A program made the position numbers and the translations under genes. Of a stretch of 64,000 bases of DNA, positions 18,616-27,557 are shown piece after piece. The stretch is from Solibacteraceae bacterium. Its GTDB lineage: Bacteria > Acidobacteriota > Terriglobia > Bryobacterales > Bryobacteraceae. The notes beneath the pieces are model-generated. The model was not told where the DNA came from. It was given only the letters and a program-made list of their open reading frames with translations, and ran no database searches. The stretch lies in contig JAJPJX010000151.1 in the NCBI GenBank assembly GCA_021324015.1, positions 83,149 through 147,148 on the forward strand. The letters run 5' to 3'. Numbering within the stretch: position 1 is the first letter of the stretch; every line of letters starts with the position of its first letter.

Positions 18616-21600
18616 TTAGCGAAAGCGTTTCTTATAGAAGAAATCCATGCCGAACACACCGCTTTCGTCGCGCACGGCGATGACGGACCAGCGCTGGTTG
18701 ACGGCCCATTCGATCTGCACCACGAGCGGGTTCGTACTGGTGACGTTGGTGACGTATGTGAAGGTGATGTTGGGGGTGATCTGCTGCTCCAGGGTGATCC
18801 GGGCCTGGGGGTTGAACTCCACCCCGGTGAGGGAGGGATCGATGCGCAGTTTGGTGACCCCGAAAAAGCGCTGGAGACGCCCGGAGACCGGATTGGCAAC
18901 CGCTTCGGCGAGCAGGCTGGAGGCGCCCGGCGGCTGCGCGGCTTGCAGGCTTGTGGCCAGCGGGTTGGAATACGACAGATCCGTGGTCGCCGGGGAACTG
19001 CCGGTGGCGAGCAGCGAGACGATCTGGCTGAAGGGCATGGGAGGGTCGGATCGGGGCGTGAGGGCCAGCTTATTGAGCGGCCCCGCAATGTTCAGGATGA
19101 CGTCCACGCCGCGGGCGCGGGTTTGCAGGTCCACGTTGACGAGCGGCTCGATGCGGACGGGGTTGTAGAAAGAGATGGAGCCCTGGTCGATGGTGTACCT
19201 GGTGCCGAAGAAAACGAGCTGGCCTTGTACGACATTGATGCGTCCGAGCAGCGCCGGGTTGGAGACGGTGCCGCGCAGGCGCAGGCTGCCTTCCATGACC
19301 ACATCCTGCGTGAGAGAGCTCTGCACGGTGAGAGAGGGCGAAGTCTCGATCTGGACGTCGAAACGCGTAGCGCCCAGCACACCACTGCGTGCCGCCGGCG
19401 TCCGCACAGGCTGGGAGGAGCGGCTCAGCACGGAGCCGAGGTCGGCGCGCGGGTTGAAGCCGGAATGCAGGATGGTGACAGTTCCGGAGAGCAGATTGCC
19501 GGAGGTTGTGCCAGTCCAGTTCAGAGAGGCGTCGGCCACCGTGCTGACGCCCTCGGGATAGCGGACGCGCACCTGGCTGGCGCGGGCATTCAGGCGAAAA
19601 TCCGCCTGGCCCCCTCCGTAGCCGGCAAAACCCGTAATCGCGATCTTGCCGCCGCCGGTCTCGCCGGTGAGGCTCTGAATCGTGGCCCCCTCGCCGCTAA
19701 ACAGGATGAGACCTTCGCCGTGACTGAGACCGTTGGGAAAGTCTGCCAGGTTAAGACCCACGTTCTTGAGTTCCAGGCGGCCGCTGATCTGCGGGCGTTG
19801 GAACCTGCCGCGAATGGAGGCGTCGGTCAGCATCGTCCCGGAGGCAGTCAGGTCGGGGTAGAAATCCTGGAGCATGGCCAGGTCGATCCGGCCGTTCAGG
19901 CGGAGATCCAGGGGACTGCGCTGCGGAAATGAGATGGCGCCGGCGAGCACCAGATCGGTGGTCCGGCCGACCATGCGGGCACTCTCCACGCGCACCACCC
20001 GGCGCTCCAGAGAAACCCGGATGGGGCCGGAGTTGGTAAGCGTAACATCCCGCCGCCGGACACCCAGCCCCAAATGCGGAGCGGGGCCGATTTGGAAGCG
20101 GGGGACGGTCAAGGCGGCTTTCCAGAGCTCCGGGTTAAATGCCGGACCGCTAAAGGTAAGCTCGCCCTGGGCGGATCCGCCGGCAGGCATGCCGGTGGGA
20201 AGAAACCCGACGGCTTGCTGGACGCGCTGGAAATCCACCTGCTCAAAAGAGACCTGGCCGCTGCCGGGGTTGTCCCCGTCCAGGCGCCACTGACCGGAGC
20301 CGCGAATGACGGCGCCGGCGAAATTGCTTTCCAGGTGGGCGGATACGGCGCCGCCCGTGGAAGAAGCGGTGATATGAACATCGCCGAACTGGCGCTGGCC
20401 GAGCCGCAGCCCCGCCGCGGAGGTTTCCCCGTTCAGGTCGGTAAGGCGGAATGTGATCCGGCTGCCGGGCGCCGGGGCCGCTTCCACTTCCCCGGAGGCT
20501 CTAAATTGCAGAGTGCCGGCAGCGTCCGGATGGTCCTTCCGCAGGGTTTGGAACTGATCGAGCGCCATGAGGTTGCTGGAAGCCTGGAAGCGTAGCCTGC
20601 CGCTCGCAAACTGTGCCGGTGCGTGCCGGTAATAGGCCTGGAATGCGATCTGCTTCTGGCCGGCAGTGAGCTGAGCTTCGGTGACCTGGGCGGCATCGCT
20701 GGTGTAGAGCAGGGTAGCGGTGACCCGGTCGAAAGACTCGCCCCAGGCGCTTCCCTGGACGGCGGTGAACTGGCCTTCAAAGCGCGGCTGCCCGTAGGAA
20801 CCGCTCACCTGGAGGGCAGCGCTGAGGCTGCCGGCGAGGGGCAGACTGGACTTTCCGGCCAGGGCGAGCAGATCCGCCGCAGGCGCGTTCCCGATGGAAA
20901 TCCGGCCTGCAACGGGACTGCCCGGGAGCGGCTTCCAATTTACGAGGCCGAGACTGCCGGAGACTTGGGCGCTGGCCGAGCCATGCTCCAGGAGGCCGTC
21001 TCGCAGCCCGGCGCCGGAAGGCGACAGCGACAGCTTGCCGCGGAAGGAATCGAAGGCGGCGCCGGAGACGGAGAAAGCGGCCAGGGAAAGGCTGGCCTCG
21101 AGGGCGGGCGCCTCCAGTGCGCCTGTAAGAGTGCCGTCCAGAACCGCCTTGCCGTGCAACTCGATCGGCAGCGACGCGGGCGGTTTGTCGGAGACCAGGT
21201 CCAGGGCGGGCAGCAGGTCGCGCAGGTCCGCGGATGAAACCGAAACCCTGAGGAGCGAACCGAGAGTTCCGGAGAACTCGGCGCGGGTGTGCGGCAGGGA
21301 GATGGAGGAGTGCCCGAGGTTGAGGGTGTCGCGCGCGAGGTCGTAATGTACGCTCACGGCGCCGGAGACGGCGGGGCCGGAGGGAACCGGAGCGATGGCG
21401 AGCTGCGCGTCCGCCACCGCGTCGCGCTGCCCGGAGAGCGAGCCTTCCAGCCGCAGCGGTCCGGACAGGCTGCCGTCCCAGGGGATCTCGCGGGTGGTGA
21501 CCAGACCGGCCAGGCTGCGCATGTCGAAGTTGGCCAGGCGGCCTTCGAGCAGGATGCGGCGCAGTTGGGGGAGCGCCGCGTGCCCGGTGAAGGAGCCGCC

Positions 21601-22737
21601 GAGCGCTTCCAGGGTAACGCGGTCCGCTTCCAGGCCGGCGCTGGCCAGCGCGACGCGGCGGAAGGCGGCCCGCACGGGGAACCGGCTGGCGCGCTCATGC
21701 ACCCGCGTGACCGCGGCGCCGGAGAAGCGGACCTCCTGCAACCCTATCTGGCGCGGGTCTGCCGCAAAAGCCGCGTCGGCCCGGCTGCCCTCCAGCCGGA
21801 GACCGCCTAGCTGAAAGGCGACACCCGAGGCGGTGACTTTGCCGGAGGCCGAGAGGCGATCGAGGCCAGCCACCCGGAGATCGCCTTCGGCCCGGGCTGT
21901 TCCCCCTTCGAGTTGGGGCGCCCCGAGCAGGCGGCCAAGTTCCGGCAAGTCCGCCCGCGCCTGGAAACGGAATGCGCCCTGCGCGGCGGCCACGTCTTCC
22001 ATACTGCCGGAAAGATCCAGGCGCGACTTTCCGAAAACCAGGGCGGCGGCAGGAATAGAGATCCGGTTGCGCTCGAGCTCGACGGACAGATTCACGCCGG
22101 CGGGGGCCAGGCGGCGGGCGCTCCAGCTCAGCTCGAGCGGCTGGATGGACAGATCGCCCCCGTATCGCGCCGGAGCTCTTTCGTACCGGAACCGGGCGCG
22201 CAGGTTCCGTCCGGCGGCCGCGAACGGGGTGGGGCTTCGCCCAGCCAACGTGAAGGCGCCGTCTTCGAGATCAAATCTGCCGACGGCCAGGTCCAGAATG
22301 GTCTGGAGGGCATTCCCGCGCGAGGCGGGCAGCCTGGGGCTGGGAATGTTGGTGCTGCCGTCGGGACGGACGATCACATAGACCTGCGGCGCACGCACTT
22401 CGAGCGCGGCGAGATCCACACGTGAACGCACTGCCGAGAGCAGCTTAAAGCCGGCGGTGACGGAGGCGGCGCGAAAGAGCGGGGGCGCGCCGGAAGGCTC
22501 GCCGCCGTGCAGCACAAAATCCTGGACGTGGGCGCGCAAACGCAGCCACTCGAAGGACACGGGGCCGCATTCGACCCGGCCGCCCGTGGCGCGCTCGGCT
22601 TCCCGCACCAGGCGCTCGCGCACCTGTTCGCGGAACCACCCGCTGTGCACGACGAGCCCGGCAGCTAGAGTCAGCAGGAGCGCCAGGGCGGCCAGAGAGC
22701 CGCCGGCCAGGAGCGCGAGACGGGCCGGACGGGTCAT
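18616..22737 (-). CDS. tamB: TamB-like translocation/assembly module protein
   Basis: A 1373-residue inner-membrane-anchored periplasmic protein. A single N-terminal membrane segment (residues 7-32, LALLAGGSLAALALLLTL) is followed by AsmA-like and long beta-helical repeats and by the C-terminal TamB (DUF490) domain from about residue 1000 (SGNLLSGTVTILHSGFNPRADL, RFFGVTKLRIDPSLTGVEF, ending DFFYKKRFR). TamB-family proteins bridge the envelope and help lipid transport or outer-membrane protein insertion with an Omp85 partner. Here that partner is encoded in the same operon. The ATG overlaps the stop of the SurA-like gene as ATGA. Confidence 0.9.
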   Translation of the reverse strand: MTRPARLALLAGGSLAALALLLTLAAGLVVHSGWFREQVRERLVREAERATGGRVECGPVSFEWLRLRAHVQDFVLHGGEPSGAPPLFRAASVTAGFKLLSAVRSRVDLAALEVRAPQVYVIVRPDGSTNIPSPRLPASRGNALQTILDLAVGRFDLEDGAFTLAGRSPTPFAAAGRNLRARFRYERAPARYGGDLSIQPLELSWSARRLAPAGVNLSVELERNRISIPAAALVFGKSRLDLSGSMEDVAAAQGAFRFQARADLPELGRLLGAPQLEGGTARAEGDLRVAGLDRLSASGKVTASGVAFQLGGLRLEGSRADAAFAADPRQIGLQEVRFSGAAVTRVHERASRFPVRAAFRRVALASAGLEADRVTLEALGGSFTGHAALPQLRRILLEGRLANFDMRSLAGLVTTREIPWDGSLSGPLRLEGSLSGQRDAVADAQLAIAPVPSGPAVSGAVSVHYDLARDTLNLGHSSISLPHTRAEFSGTLGSLLRVSVSSADLRDLLPALDLVSDKPPASLPIELHGKAVLDGTLTGALEAPALEASLSLAAFSVSGAAFDSFRGKLSLSPSGAGLRDGLLEHGSASAQVSGSLGLVNWKPLPGSPVAGRISIGNAPAADLLALAGKSSLPLAGSLSAALQVSGSYGQPRFEGQFTAVQGSAWGESFDRVTATLLYTSDAAQVTEAQLTAGQKQIAFQAYYRHAPAQFASGRLRFQASSNLMALDQFQTLRKDHPDAAGTLQFRASGEVEAAPAPGSRITFRLTDLNGETSAAGLRLGQRQFGDVHITASSTGGAVSAHLESNFAGAVIRGSGQWRLDGDNPGSGQVSFEQVDFQRVQQAVGFLPTGMPAGGSAQGELTFSGPAFNPELWKAALTVPRFQIGPAPHLGLGVRRRDVTLTNSGPIRVSLERRVVRVESARMVGRTTDLVLAGAISFPQRSPLDLRLNGRIDLAMLQDFYPDLTASGTMLTDASIRGRFQRPQISGRLELKNVGLNLADFPNGLSHGEGLILFSGEGATIQSLTGETGGGKIAITGFAGYGGGQADFRLNARASQVRVRYPEGVSTVADASLNWTGTTSGNLLSGTVTILHSGFNPRADLGSVLSRSSQPVRTPAARSGVLGATRFDVQIETSPSLTVQSSLTQDVVMEGSLRLRGTVSNPALLGRINVVQGQLVFFGTRYTIDQGSISFYNPVRIEPLVNVDLQTRARGVDVILNIAGPLNKLALTPRSDPPMPFSQIVSLLATGSSPATTDLSYSNPLATSLQAAQPPGASSLLAEAVANPVSGRLQRFFGVTKLRIDPSLTGVEFNPQARITLEQQITPNITFTYVTNVTSTNPLVVQIEWAVNQRWSVIAVRDESGVFGMDFFYKKRFR

Positions 22738-23393
22738 CGAAACGCCTCCTCGTGGAAGCGCACCTCGGCGCGGGAGCGGGCTTCCTTAAGCCAGCCATCC
22801 AACTGCTGGTCCACACGCTGCTGGATCAGCACCCGCTCGATGCGGTCGCGATAGTCGTCGATCGAGATTTTTTGGCCGGGATGTGCCTTTTCCTGCGCGG
22901 GCACTACGGTGTGGTCGAAGTAGTTCTGGATTTCCTGATCACTGATTTGCACCCCCGGGCGGAAGCGGGCGTCCACGAAACGCAGAAAGGTGATCTGCCA
23001 CAGGAACTGGGCCTTGATCTCGGTCTCGGTCAAGCCGGCGCGGGCAAGCGCGGCGCGGTAGTTCGCGTCATTGCCGGCGAAGCGGTCGCGCCGGAAGCGC
23101 TCGAACAGGCGGGCGGCAACGTCCTCTGGTGACGATGGATACCGGGCCAACTGCAGCTCATTGCGCACGAGCAACTGATCCAGGAGGCGACCGGCGGTCT
23201 GCCGCCGGGAGGCCGGGCTGAAGTCCGGGGGCTCCCCATTGAGAAACGCCGTCACGCGGATCGCCAGATCGATCTGGCTTACGGTGATGACGCTGGTGCC
23301 CACCGAGACGGCGACGCGGTCAATGATCACCCCTCCCAGGGGCGCCCCAAGGGCCGCGGCGAAGAGAATCAGCAGTGTGGCTCGAGTGCGCAT
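22734..23393 (-). CDS. SurA N-terminal-like periplasmic chaperone without a parvulin domain
   Basis: A 219-residue exported protein. The ATG at 23393 starts a signal peptide (MRTRATLLILFAAALGAPLGG), and a longer in-frame start at 23474 is unlikely. The mature start RVAVSVGTSVITVSQIDLAIR is the SurA N-terminal signature, followed by a helical domain with LLDQLLVRNELQLA. A parvulin isomerase domain is missing; the C-terminal helices resemble the SurA tail. It probably escorts outer-membrane proteins. It is coupled by ATGA overlaps both to the Omp85 gene before it and to tamB after it. Confidence 0.78.
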   Translation of the reverse strand: MRTRATLLILFAAALGAPLGGVIIDRVAVSVGTSVITVSQIDLAIRVTAFLNGEPPDFSPASRRQTAGRLLDQLLVRNELQLARYPSSPEDVAARLFERFRRDRFAGNDANYRAALARAGLTETEIKAQFLWQITFLRFVDARFRPGVQISDQEIQNYFDHTVVPAQEKAHPGQKISIDDYRDRIERVLIQQRVDQQLDGWLKEARSRAEVRFHEEAFR

Positions 23394-26374
23394 CAGAAGG
23401 TCTGCCCGATCGAGAAAAAGAACTGGAAGTGGCTGATGCCCTGCACCACGCATTTGGCGGGCTCGGTCTGGCAAGGATTGACGCCTGCGTTGATGAGGTC
23501 GTTGAGCGTGCCCTTGAAACCGAAAAAGCGGGGGGGATTGATGCTGTAGGCGAGGTCCAGGCGGACGGGGCCAATGGGCGTGCGGTAGCGCACCCCGAAG
23601 CCCACGGCATGGACCATGTAATCGAAATCTTTCAGGTCTTGCTGGTGGACGCGAAACGAAATGTTATCAAGCGTCGAGTACACGTTTCCGGCGTCGTAGA
23701 ATAGCACTCCACCAATATTGTCCCCGATCAGGGGCAAGCGGAGCTCCGCCTGGTTCTCGAGCAACGCGTTGCCGCCCAGGGGGAAGCCGGTAACGGGATC
23801 GCGCGGCCCCGCCTGGTATTCGGGGAAGCCGCGGAGGGAGTTGGCGCCGCCGGAGAAGAAGCGCTCCGGAAGCGGAATGGCGGCGGCCGGGTCGCCGGTG
23901 TAGTGGTACGGGCTGATGACCCCGAAGCTGGTGTTACGGGCAAAGACCAGTTTGCGCCCTATGGGGTAATAGGTGGCATTGCGCCCCAGAAACCGCACGA
24001 AGTTGCGCTGGGCGCCAAGGGCATGATCCGCGATCCCCAGATCCAGGGTGTTGTAGTAGCCCTTGTGGGAATCCACGGGGTCGTCGCGGCGGTCCTGGAT
24101 CACGCCGCCGGAAACCGAACCGATGCGTACCGGCTGGGTCACCAGCGGGATGAGCAGGGGAGAGATTTTCACCGAACCCACGCTGACGCGGCGGTAGGTG
24201 TACCGGTAAAACAGGGTGGTGGCCTTGGAGACCTTCTGGGAAAGTTGCACGGAGCCCTCCAGACGGTTGGACGTGAAGGTCCGCACATCGCGAGTGTAGT
24301 CGTAAAGGGCAGTGAAGGTGAGTTCCAGGTTTTCGTGGCCGCCGTAGCGCGGCAGCGTGTAACTCAGCCAGCCGAGCCGCTCGAGCGTGGAGACGCGGCT
24401 GCGAAACGTAAGGCTGTGGCCCAATCCCCATAGGTTCAGGCGGCTGACATCCAAGGAGACGCGGGGAGCAAAGCCGGCCTGGCCTCCGGGAGCCTCCAGG
24501 TTGTTGGGACTGCCCCCGAGGCGCGCAAACTCGGCCCCGAATCCGGTGGCCAGGCTGTAGCGGCCTGCTTCTTCCATGTCGTAGAGAACATACTTGCGCG
24601 GGGTGTCCCCGTCGGGATTCTGCACGGCGGTGTCGACTTTGGCGAAAATGCCCAGGTCGTAAAGGCGGCGCTGCGTGTCGCGCATGCGGGTGGGCGAGAG
24701 AGGGTCGCCTGGGTTCAGCTTCAGGTTTCGATTCACCAGTTGGGGGCGGGTGATCCGCAGGCCGCTGGTAATTACCTGGCGGACGAATTCCTGCCCGCCT
24801 TCGTGGATGATGAACTGCAAATCCACCTGATTCGGCTTGGCCGCGGGGCGGAAATTCCACTCGAAGGTGGCCTTGGGGAACCCGTTGCTGAAGTACTGCT
24901 CCAGGATGGTGTCGCGGTCGATGGCGACGTTCGCCTCACTGAAGGGTTGCCCGGCGACGGAACTCAGCAGCGCAACGATGTCTTCCCGCTTGAGGCGCCG
25001 GATCCCCTGGACGTCAAGGCTGGCGACCAGCCACTGCGGGCCCTCGGTGATCTCGAAAAAGACGGCGATGTTGCTTTTGACGCCCCCGTAATCGTCCTCG
25101 GTGCGGGTCTTTACCGTAACGTCGCGAAAGCCGTTGGAGGTGTAAAGGCTCTCGATAGACTCGACATCCTGCCTGAGGTATGCCTCGCTGTAGCGCCCGC
25201 GGCGATACTGGAGCAGGGAGGCGGTGGTCAGGAACATGCGTTCGCGCAAGGTGGCGGTGGTGAAGTACCGGTTGCCGGAGATGCCGATGTGGACCAGGCG
25301 ATGCAGCGGGCCCGGTTGAACCAGATAGTCGATCTCGGCGACGTCGTTGCGGGAGCGGCGCTGGCGGAAACGGACCTGAACATCGAAATAGCCGCGGGAC
25401 TGGAAGTAATCGCGAAGGTTGCGCTGGCCTTCGGCCAGCAGATCCGGGTCTACCGTGTGCTCCTCGAAGACCGGCACAAAACGCCGCAGCGTTTTCTGAG
25501 ATAGCTTGGCGCCGATGGCGCGGATGCGGATCTTGGGGCCGGCGTCGATGCTCAGGGCCGGCTGAGCGCGGCCGGACGCCGGATCGTAGTTCATGGATTC
25601 CAGCGCTACCCGGGCTTCCAGGCGGCCATCGTCCTCGTATTTATTCCGCACACGCTCCAGCCCGCGCGTGACGCGCGACTGCGTGACGTCCTTCCATCCG
25701 AAAAGGAAGCGGTGCTTCCAGCGGGTGGCGGACAGGAGGCTCGCGGGGGACAATTTGAGGTCGCCGTCGAAGCGCGGAGAGGTGAATTCGGCGCGCCGCC
25801 CGCTCGAGACGTGGAAGCGGAGGTGCACCTGCTGCGCCACAGGATCGTACTCATAGAGGGGCTGGATCAGGGGCTCGTAGAACCCTTCGGTCTCCATGAG
25901 GCGGAGGATGTTTTGCCGGGCCTGCTGGAGTTTGACGTCGCTGAACGGCTGGCCCAGTTCGAGGCGCGCGGCGTTGGCGATCTGCCCGGCATTAGGAGGC
26001 GCGGAAATATCGCCATCAACGGAAATATGGCCGACGAACCACACAGCGCGGGTCAGAAACGTGACCACAACGTCGGCGGCGTTGCCCGCCGCGGGTTGAA
26101 CATCCACCTGGATGTCCTCGTACCGGCCCGTGGCGAACAGACGCTCGATGGATACGCGCACATCTTCCAGGCGCAGGGGTGTGTTGGACTTGAGGGGGAG
26201 GATCTGGAATAACTCGGAGGCTTCCAGCGGCTGCTCGGCGGGATCGAAACGGATTACCGCGATGCGTTTACCGGCAAACGGTGAATTCTGCGCGCGCAAC
26301 GAGACCGGGTAACCACTGGCCAGGCTGAAAACCAGGTACGCATAGCGGGCGAAACGCAGGTTCACCACGTTCAT
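23393..26374 (-). CDS. Omp85-family outer-membrane assembly protein (BamA/TamA-like) with POTRA repeats
   Basis: A 993-residue protein. Residues 1-29 form the export signal. POTRA-type repeats cover about 35-600 (for example IAVIRFDPAEQPLEASELFQ, RIRAIGAKLSQKTLRRFVPV, VASLDVQGIRRLKREDIVALL, VRQVITSGLRITRPQLV). The C-terminal surface-antigen barrel starts near 640, includes FSGGANSLRGFPEYQAGPRD (the conserved loop with the RGF motif) and RYRTPIGPVRLDLAYSINPP, and ends FQFFFSIGQTF, a normal beta-signal with terminal Phe. Partnership with TamB in the operon favours a TamA-like role, but the long POTRA chain is also compatible with a BamA paralogue. Confidence 0.9.
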   Translation of the reverse strand: MNVVNLRFARYAYLVFSLASGYPVSLRAQNSPFAGKRIAVIRFDPAEQPLEASELFQILPLKSNTPLRLEDVRVSIERLFATGRYEDIQVDVQPAAGNAADVVVTFLTRAVWFVGHISVDGDISAPPNAGQIANAARLELGQPFSDVKLQQARQNILRLMETEGFYEPLIQPLYEYDPVAQQVHLRFHVSSGRRAEFTSPRFDGDLKLSPASLLSATRWKHRFLFGWKDVTQSRVTRGLERVRNKYEDDGRLEARVALESMNYDPASGRAQPALSIDAGPKIRIRAIGAKLSQKTLRRFVPVFEEHTVDPDLLAEGQRNLRDYFQSRGYFDVQVRFRQRRSRNDVAEIDYLVQPGPLHRLVHIGISGNRYFTTATLRERMFLTTASLLQYRRGRYSEAYLRQDVESIESLYTSNGFRDVTVKTRTEDDYGGVKSNIAVFFEITEGPQWLVASLDVQGIRRLKREDIVALLSSVAGQPFSEANVAIDRDTILEQYFSNGFPKATFEWNFRPAAKPNQVDLQFIIHEGGQEFVRQVITSGLRITRPQLVNRNLKLNPGDPLSPTRMRDTQRRLYDLGIFAKVDTAVQNPDGDTPRKYVLYDMEEAGRYSLATGFGAEFARLGGSPNNLEAPGGQAGFAPRVSLDVSRLNLWGLGHSLTFRSRVSTLERLGWLSYTLPRYGGHENLELTFTALYDYTRDVRTFTSNRLEGSVQLSQKVSKATTLFYRYTYRRVSVGSVKISPLLIPLVTQPVRIGSVSGGVIQDRRDDPVDSHKGYYNTLDLGIADHALGAQRNFVRFLGRNATYYPIGRKLVFARNTSFGVISPYHYTGDPAAAIPLPERFFSGGANSLRGFPEYQAGPRDPVTGFPLGGNALLENQAELRLPLIGDNIGGVLFYDAGNVYSTLDNISFRVHQQDLKDFDYMVHAVGFGVRYRTPIGPVRLDLAYSINPPRFFGFKGTLNDLINAGVNPCQTEPAKCVVQGISHFQFFFSIGQTF

Positions 26375-26399
26375 GATAACGTAAGTCCGCGCGGCGCTT

Positions 26400-26408
26400 T
26401 GCTACGAT
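26400..26408 (+). promoter_or_regulatory. extended -10 promoter of the ThiF-like gene
   Basis: TGC-TACGAT ends 9 bases before the ATG at 26418, in the 43-base gap between divergent genes. The expected transcript would have almost no leader. Confidence 0.5.
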
Positions 26409-26417
26409 CGAGGTGGG

Positions 26418-27440
26418 ATGACGCCTCGGGAGAAAGAGCGATATTCGCGGCAGATTCTGTTTGCGGGCATCGGCGAGAGCGGACAGAACCGGCTGCTGAG
26501 GGCGTCCGCCGTGATCGTGGGATGCGGGGCTCTGGGGAGCTTTCAGGCGGCGGCCCTGGCGCGCGCGGGGGTGGGCCGGCTGACGATCATCGACCGGGAT
26601 TACGTGGAGGCCAGCAACCTGCAGCGGCAGTGGCTCTTCGAAGAAGCCGACGCGGAAGAGGCGCTGCCGAAAGCGGTAGCGGCGGAGCGGCGGCTGGCGC
26701 GCATCAACGCGGGCGTGGGGGTGCGCGGCGTGGTGGCGGATCTGACTGCGGAGAATGTCGCGGAGTTGACAGGAGGCGCCGAACTGATTCTGGACGGCAC
26801 GGACAACTTCGAGACGCGCTACCTGTTGAACGATTTTGCTCTGAGCTGCGGGCGGCCCTGGATTTACGGAGCGTCAGTGGGCAGTTACGGGCTGGTGATG
26901 CCCGTCATTCCGGGAAGGACGGCGTGCCTGCGGTGCGTATATCCCGAGCCTCCCGCGGGCGCGCAGCCCACCTGCGAGACAGCCGGGATCCTGAACGTGA
27001 CCGCCTCCACCATTGCTTCCCTCCAAGTCGCGGACGCGCTGAAGATCCTTTCCGGGCACATGGACTGCGTCGAACCACACATCACGACGGTGGACGTGTG
27101 GAGCGGTAGTATCCGGCGGATCCGGCAGCCGGCGCCAAATCCGGAATGTCCGGCGTGCGGCAAGCGTGAGTTCTCTTTCCTGGGGGGCCGAAGGCGCCCT
27201 CCCATCAGCCTGTGCGGCAGAAACGCGGTGCAGATCCACGAACGCGAGCGGCCGCTGGACCTGCAAGAACTAAAGACCCGCCTGGAGCCCCTGGGAGAAG
27301 TGCGGGCCAATGAATTCGCCCTGCGGTTCATGGCGCCGCCGTACGAAATGACGGTCTTCCCGGATGGCCGCGCCATCATCAAAGGAACGGATGATCCTGG
27401 TGTGGCACGGAGTCTGTACGCAAAGTACATCGGGAATTAG
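26418..27440 (+). CDS. ThiF/MoeB/HesA-family E1-like adenylyltransferase
   Basis: A 340-residue E1-like enzyme that adenylates the C-terminal glycine of a ubiquitin-fold sulfur carrier (ThiS/MoaD type). Motifs: RYSRQILFAGIGESGQ, the ATP loop VIVGCGALGSFQAAALARAG near residue 34, IDRDYVEASNLQRQ, LILDGTDNFETRYLLND, and zinc-binding pairs CLRC and CPAC. PTCETAGIL corresponds to the catalytic-cysteine region. The last 80 residues form a small extra domain (LDLQELKTRLEPLGEV). No carrier or thiS gene lies next to it, and moaA is 26 kb away. Thiamine or molybdopterin role remains open. Confidence 0.88.
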   Translation: MTPREKERYSRQILFAGIGESGQNRLLRASAVIVGCGALGSFQAAALARAGVGRLTIIDRDYVEASNLQRQWLFEEADAEEALPKAVAAERRLARINAGVGVRGVVADLTAENVAELTGGAELILDGTDNFETRYLLNDFALSCGRPWIYGASVGSYGLVMPVIPGRTACLRCVYPEPPAGAQPTCETAGILNVTASTIASLQVADALKILSGHMDCVEPHITTVDVWSGSIRRIRQPAPNPECPACGKREFSFLGGRRRPPISLCGRNAVQIHERERPLDLQELKTRLEPLGEVRANEFALRFMAPPYEMTVFPDGRAIIKGTDDPGVARSLYAKYIGN

Positions 27441-27462
27441 AGGCCGCCGAGTTTCCGGGTGT

Positions 27463-27505
27463 GGAATGTTCCCTCAATTTGCGGGAAATTCCAGGAAATT
27501 CCTGG
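27463..27505. promoter_or_regulatory. array of three GGAA-TTCC palindromic boxes upstream of the second TonB receptor promoter
   Basis: GGAATGTTCC (27463-27472), GGAAATTCC (27484-27492) and GGAAATTCC (27494-27502), the last extended into the perfect palindrome CCAGGAA-A-TTCCTGG (27491-27505), which touches the -35. Spacings of 21 and 10 bases put the boxes on one helix face. This looks like a regulator-binding array. Confidence 0.6.
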
Positions 27506-27534
27506 TTGACAGCACTTTTCTCCGATGATACAGT
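27506..27534 (+). promoter_or_regulatory. sigma70-type promoter of the second TonB receptor gene
   Basis: Perfect -35 TTGACA at 27506-27511 and TACAGT at 27529-27534 with a 17-base spacer, 23 bases before the chosen ATG at 27558. Confidence 0.6.
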
Positions 27535-27557
27535 TCCACCCCCAGGGGGTGGGTTAC

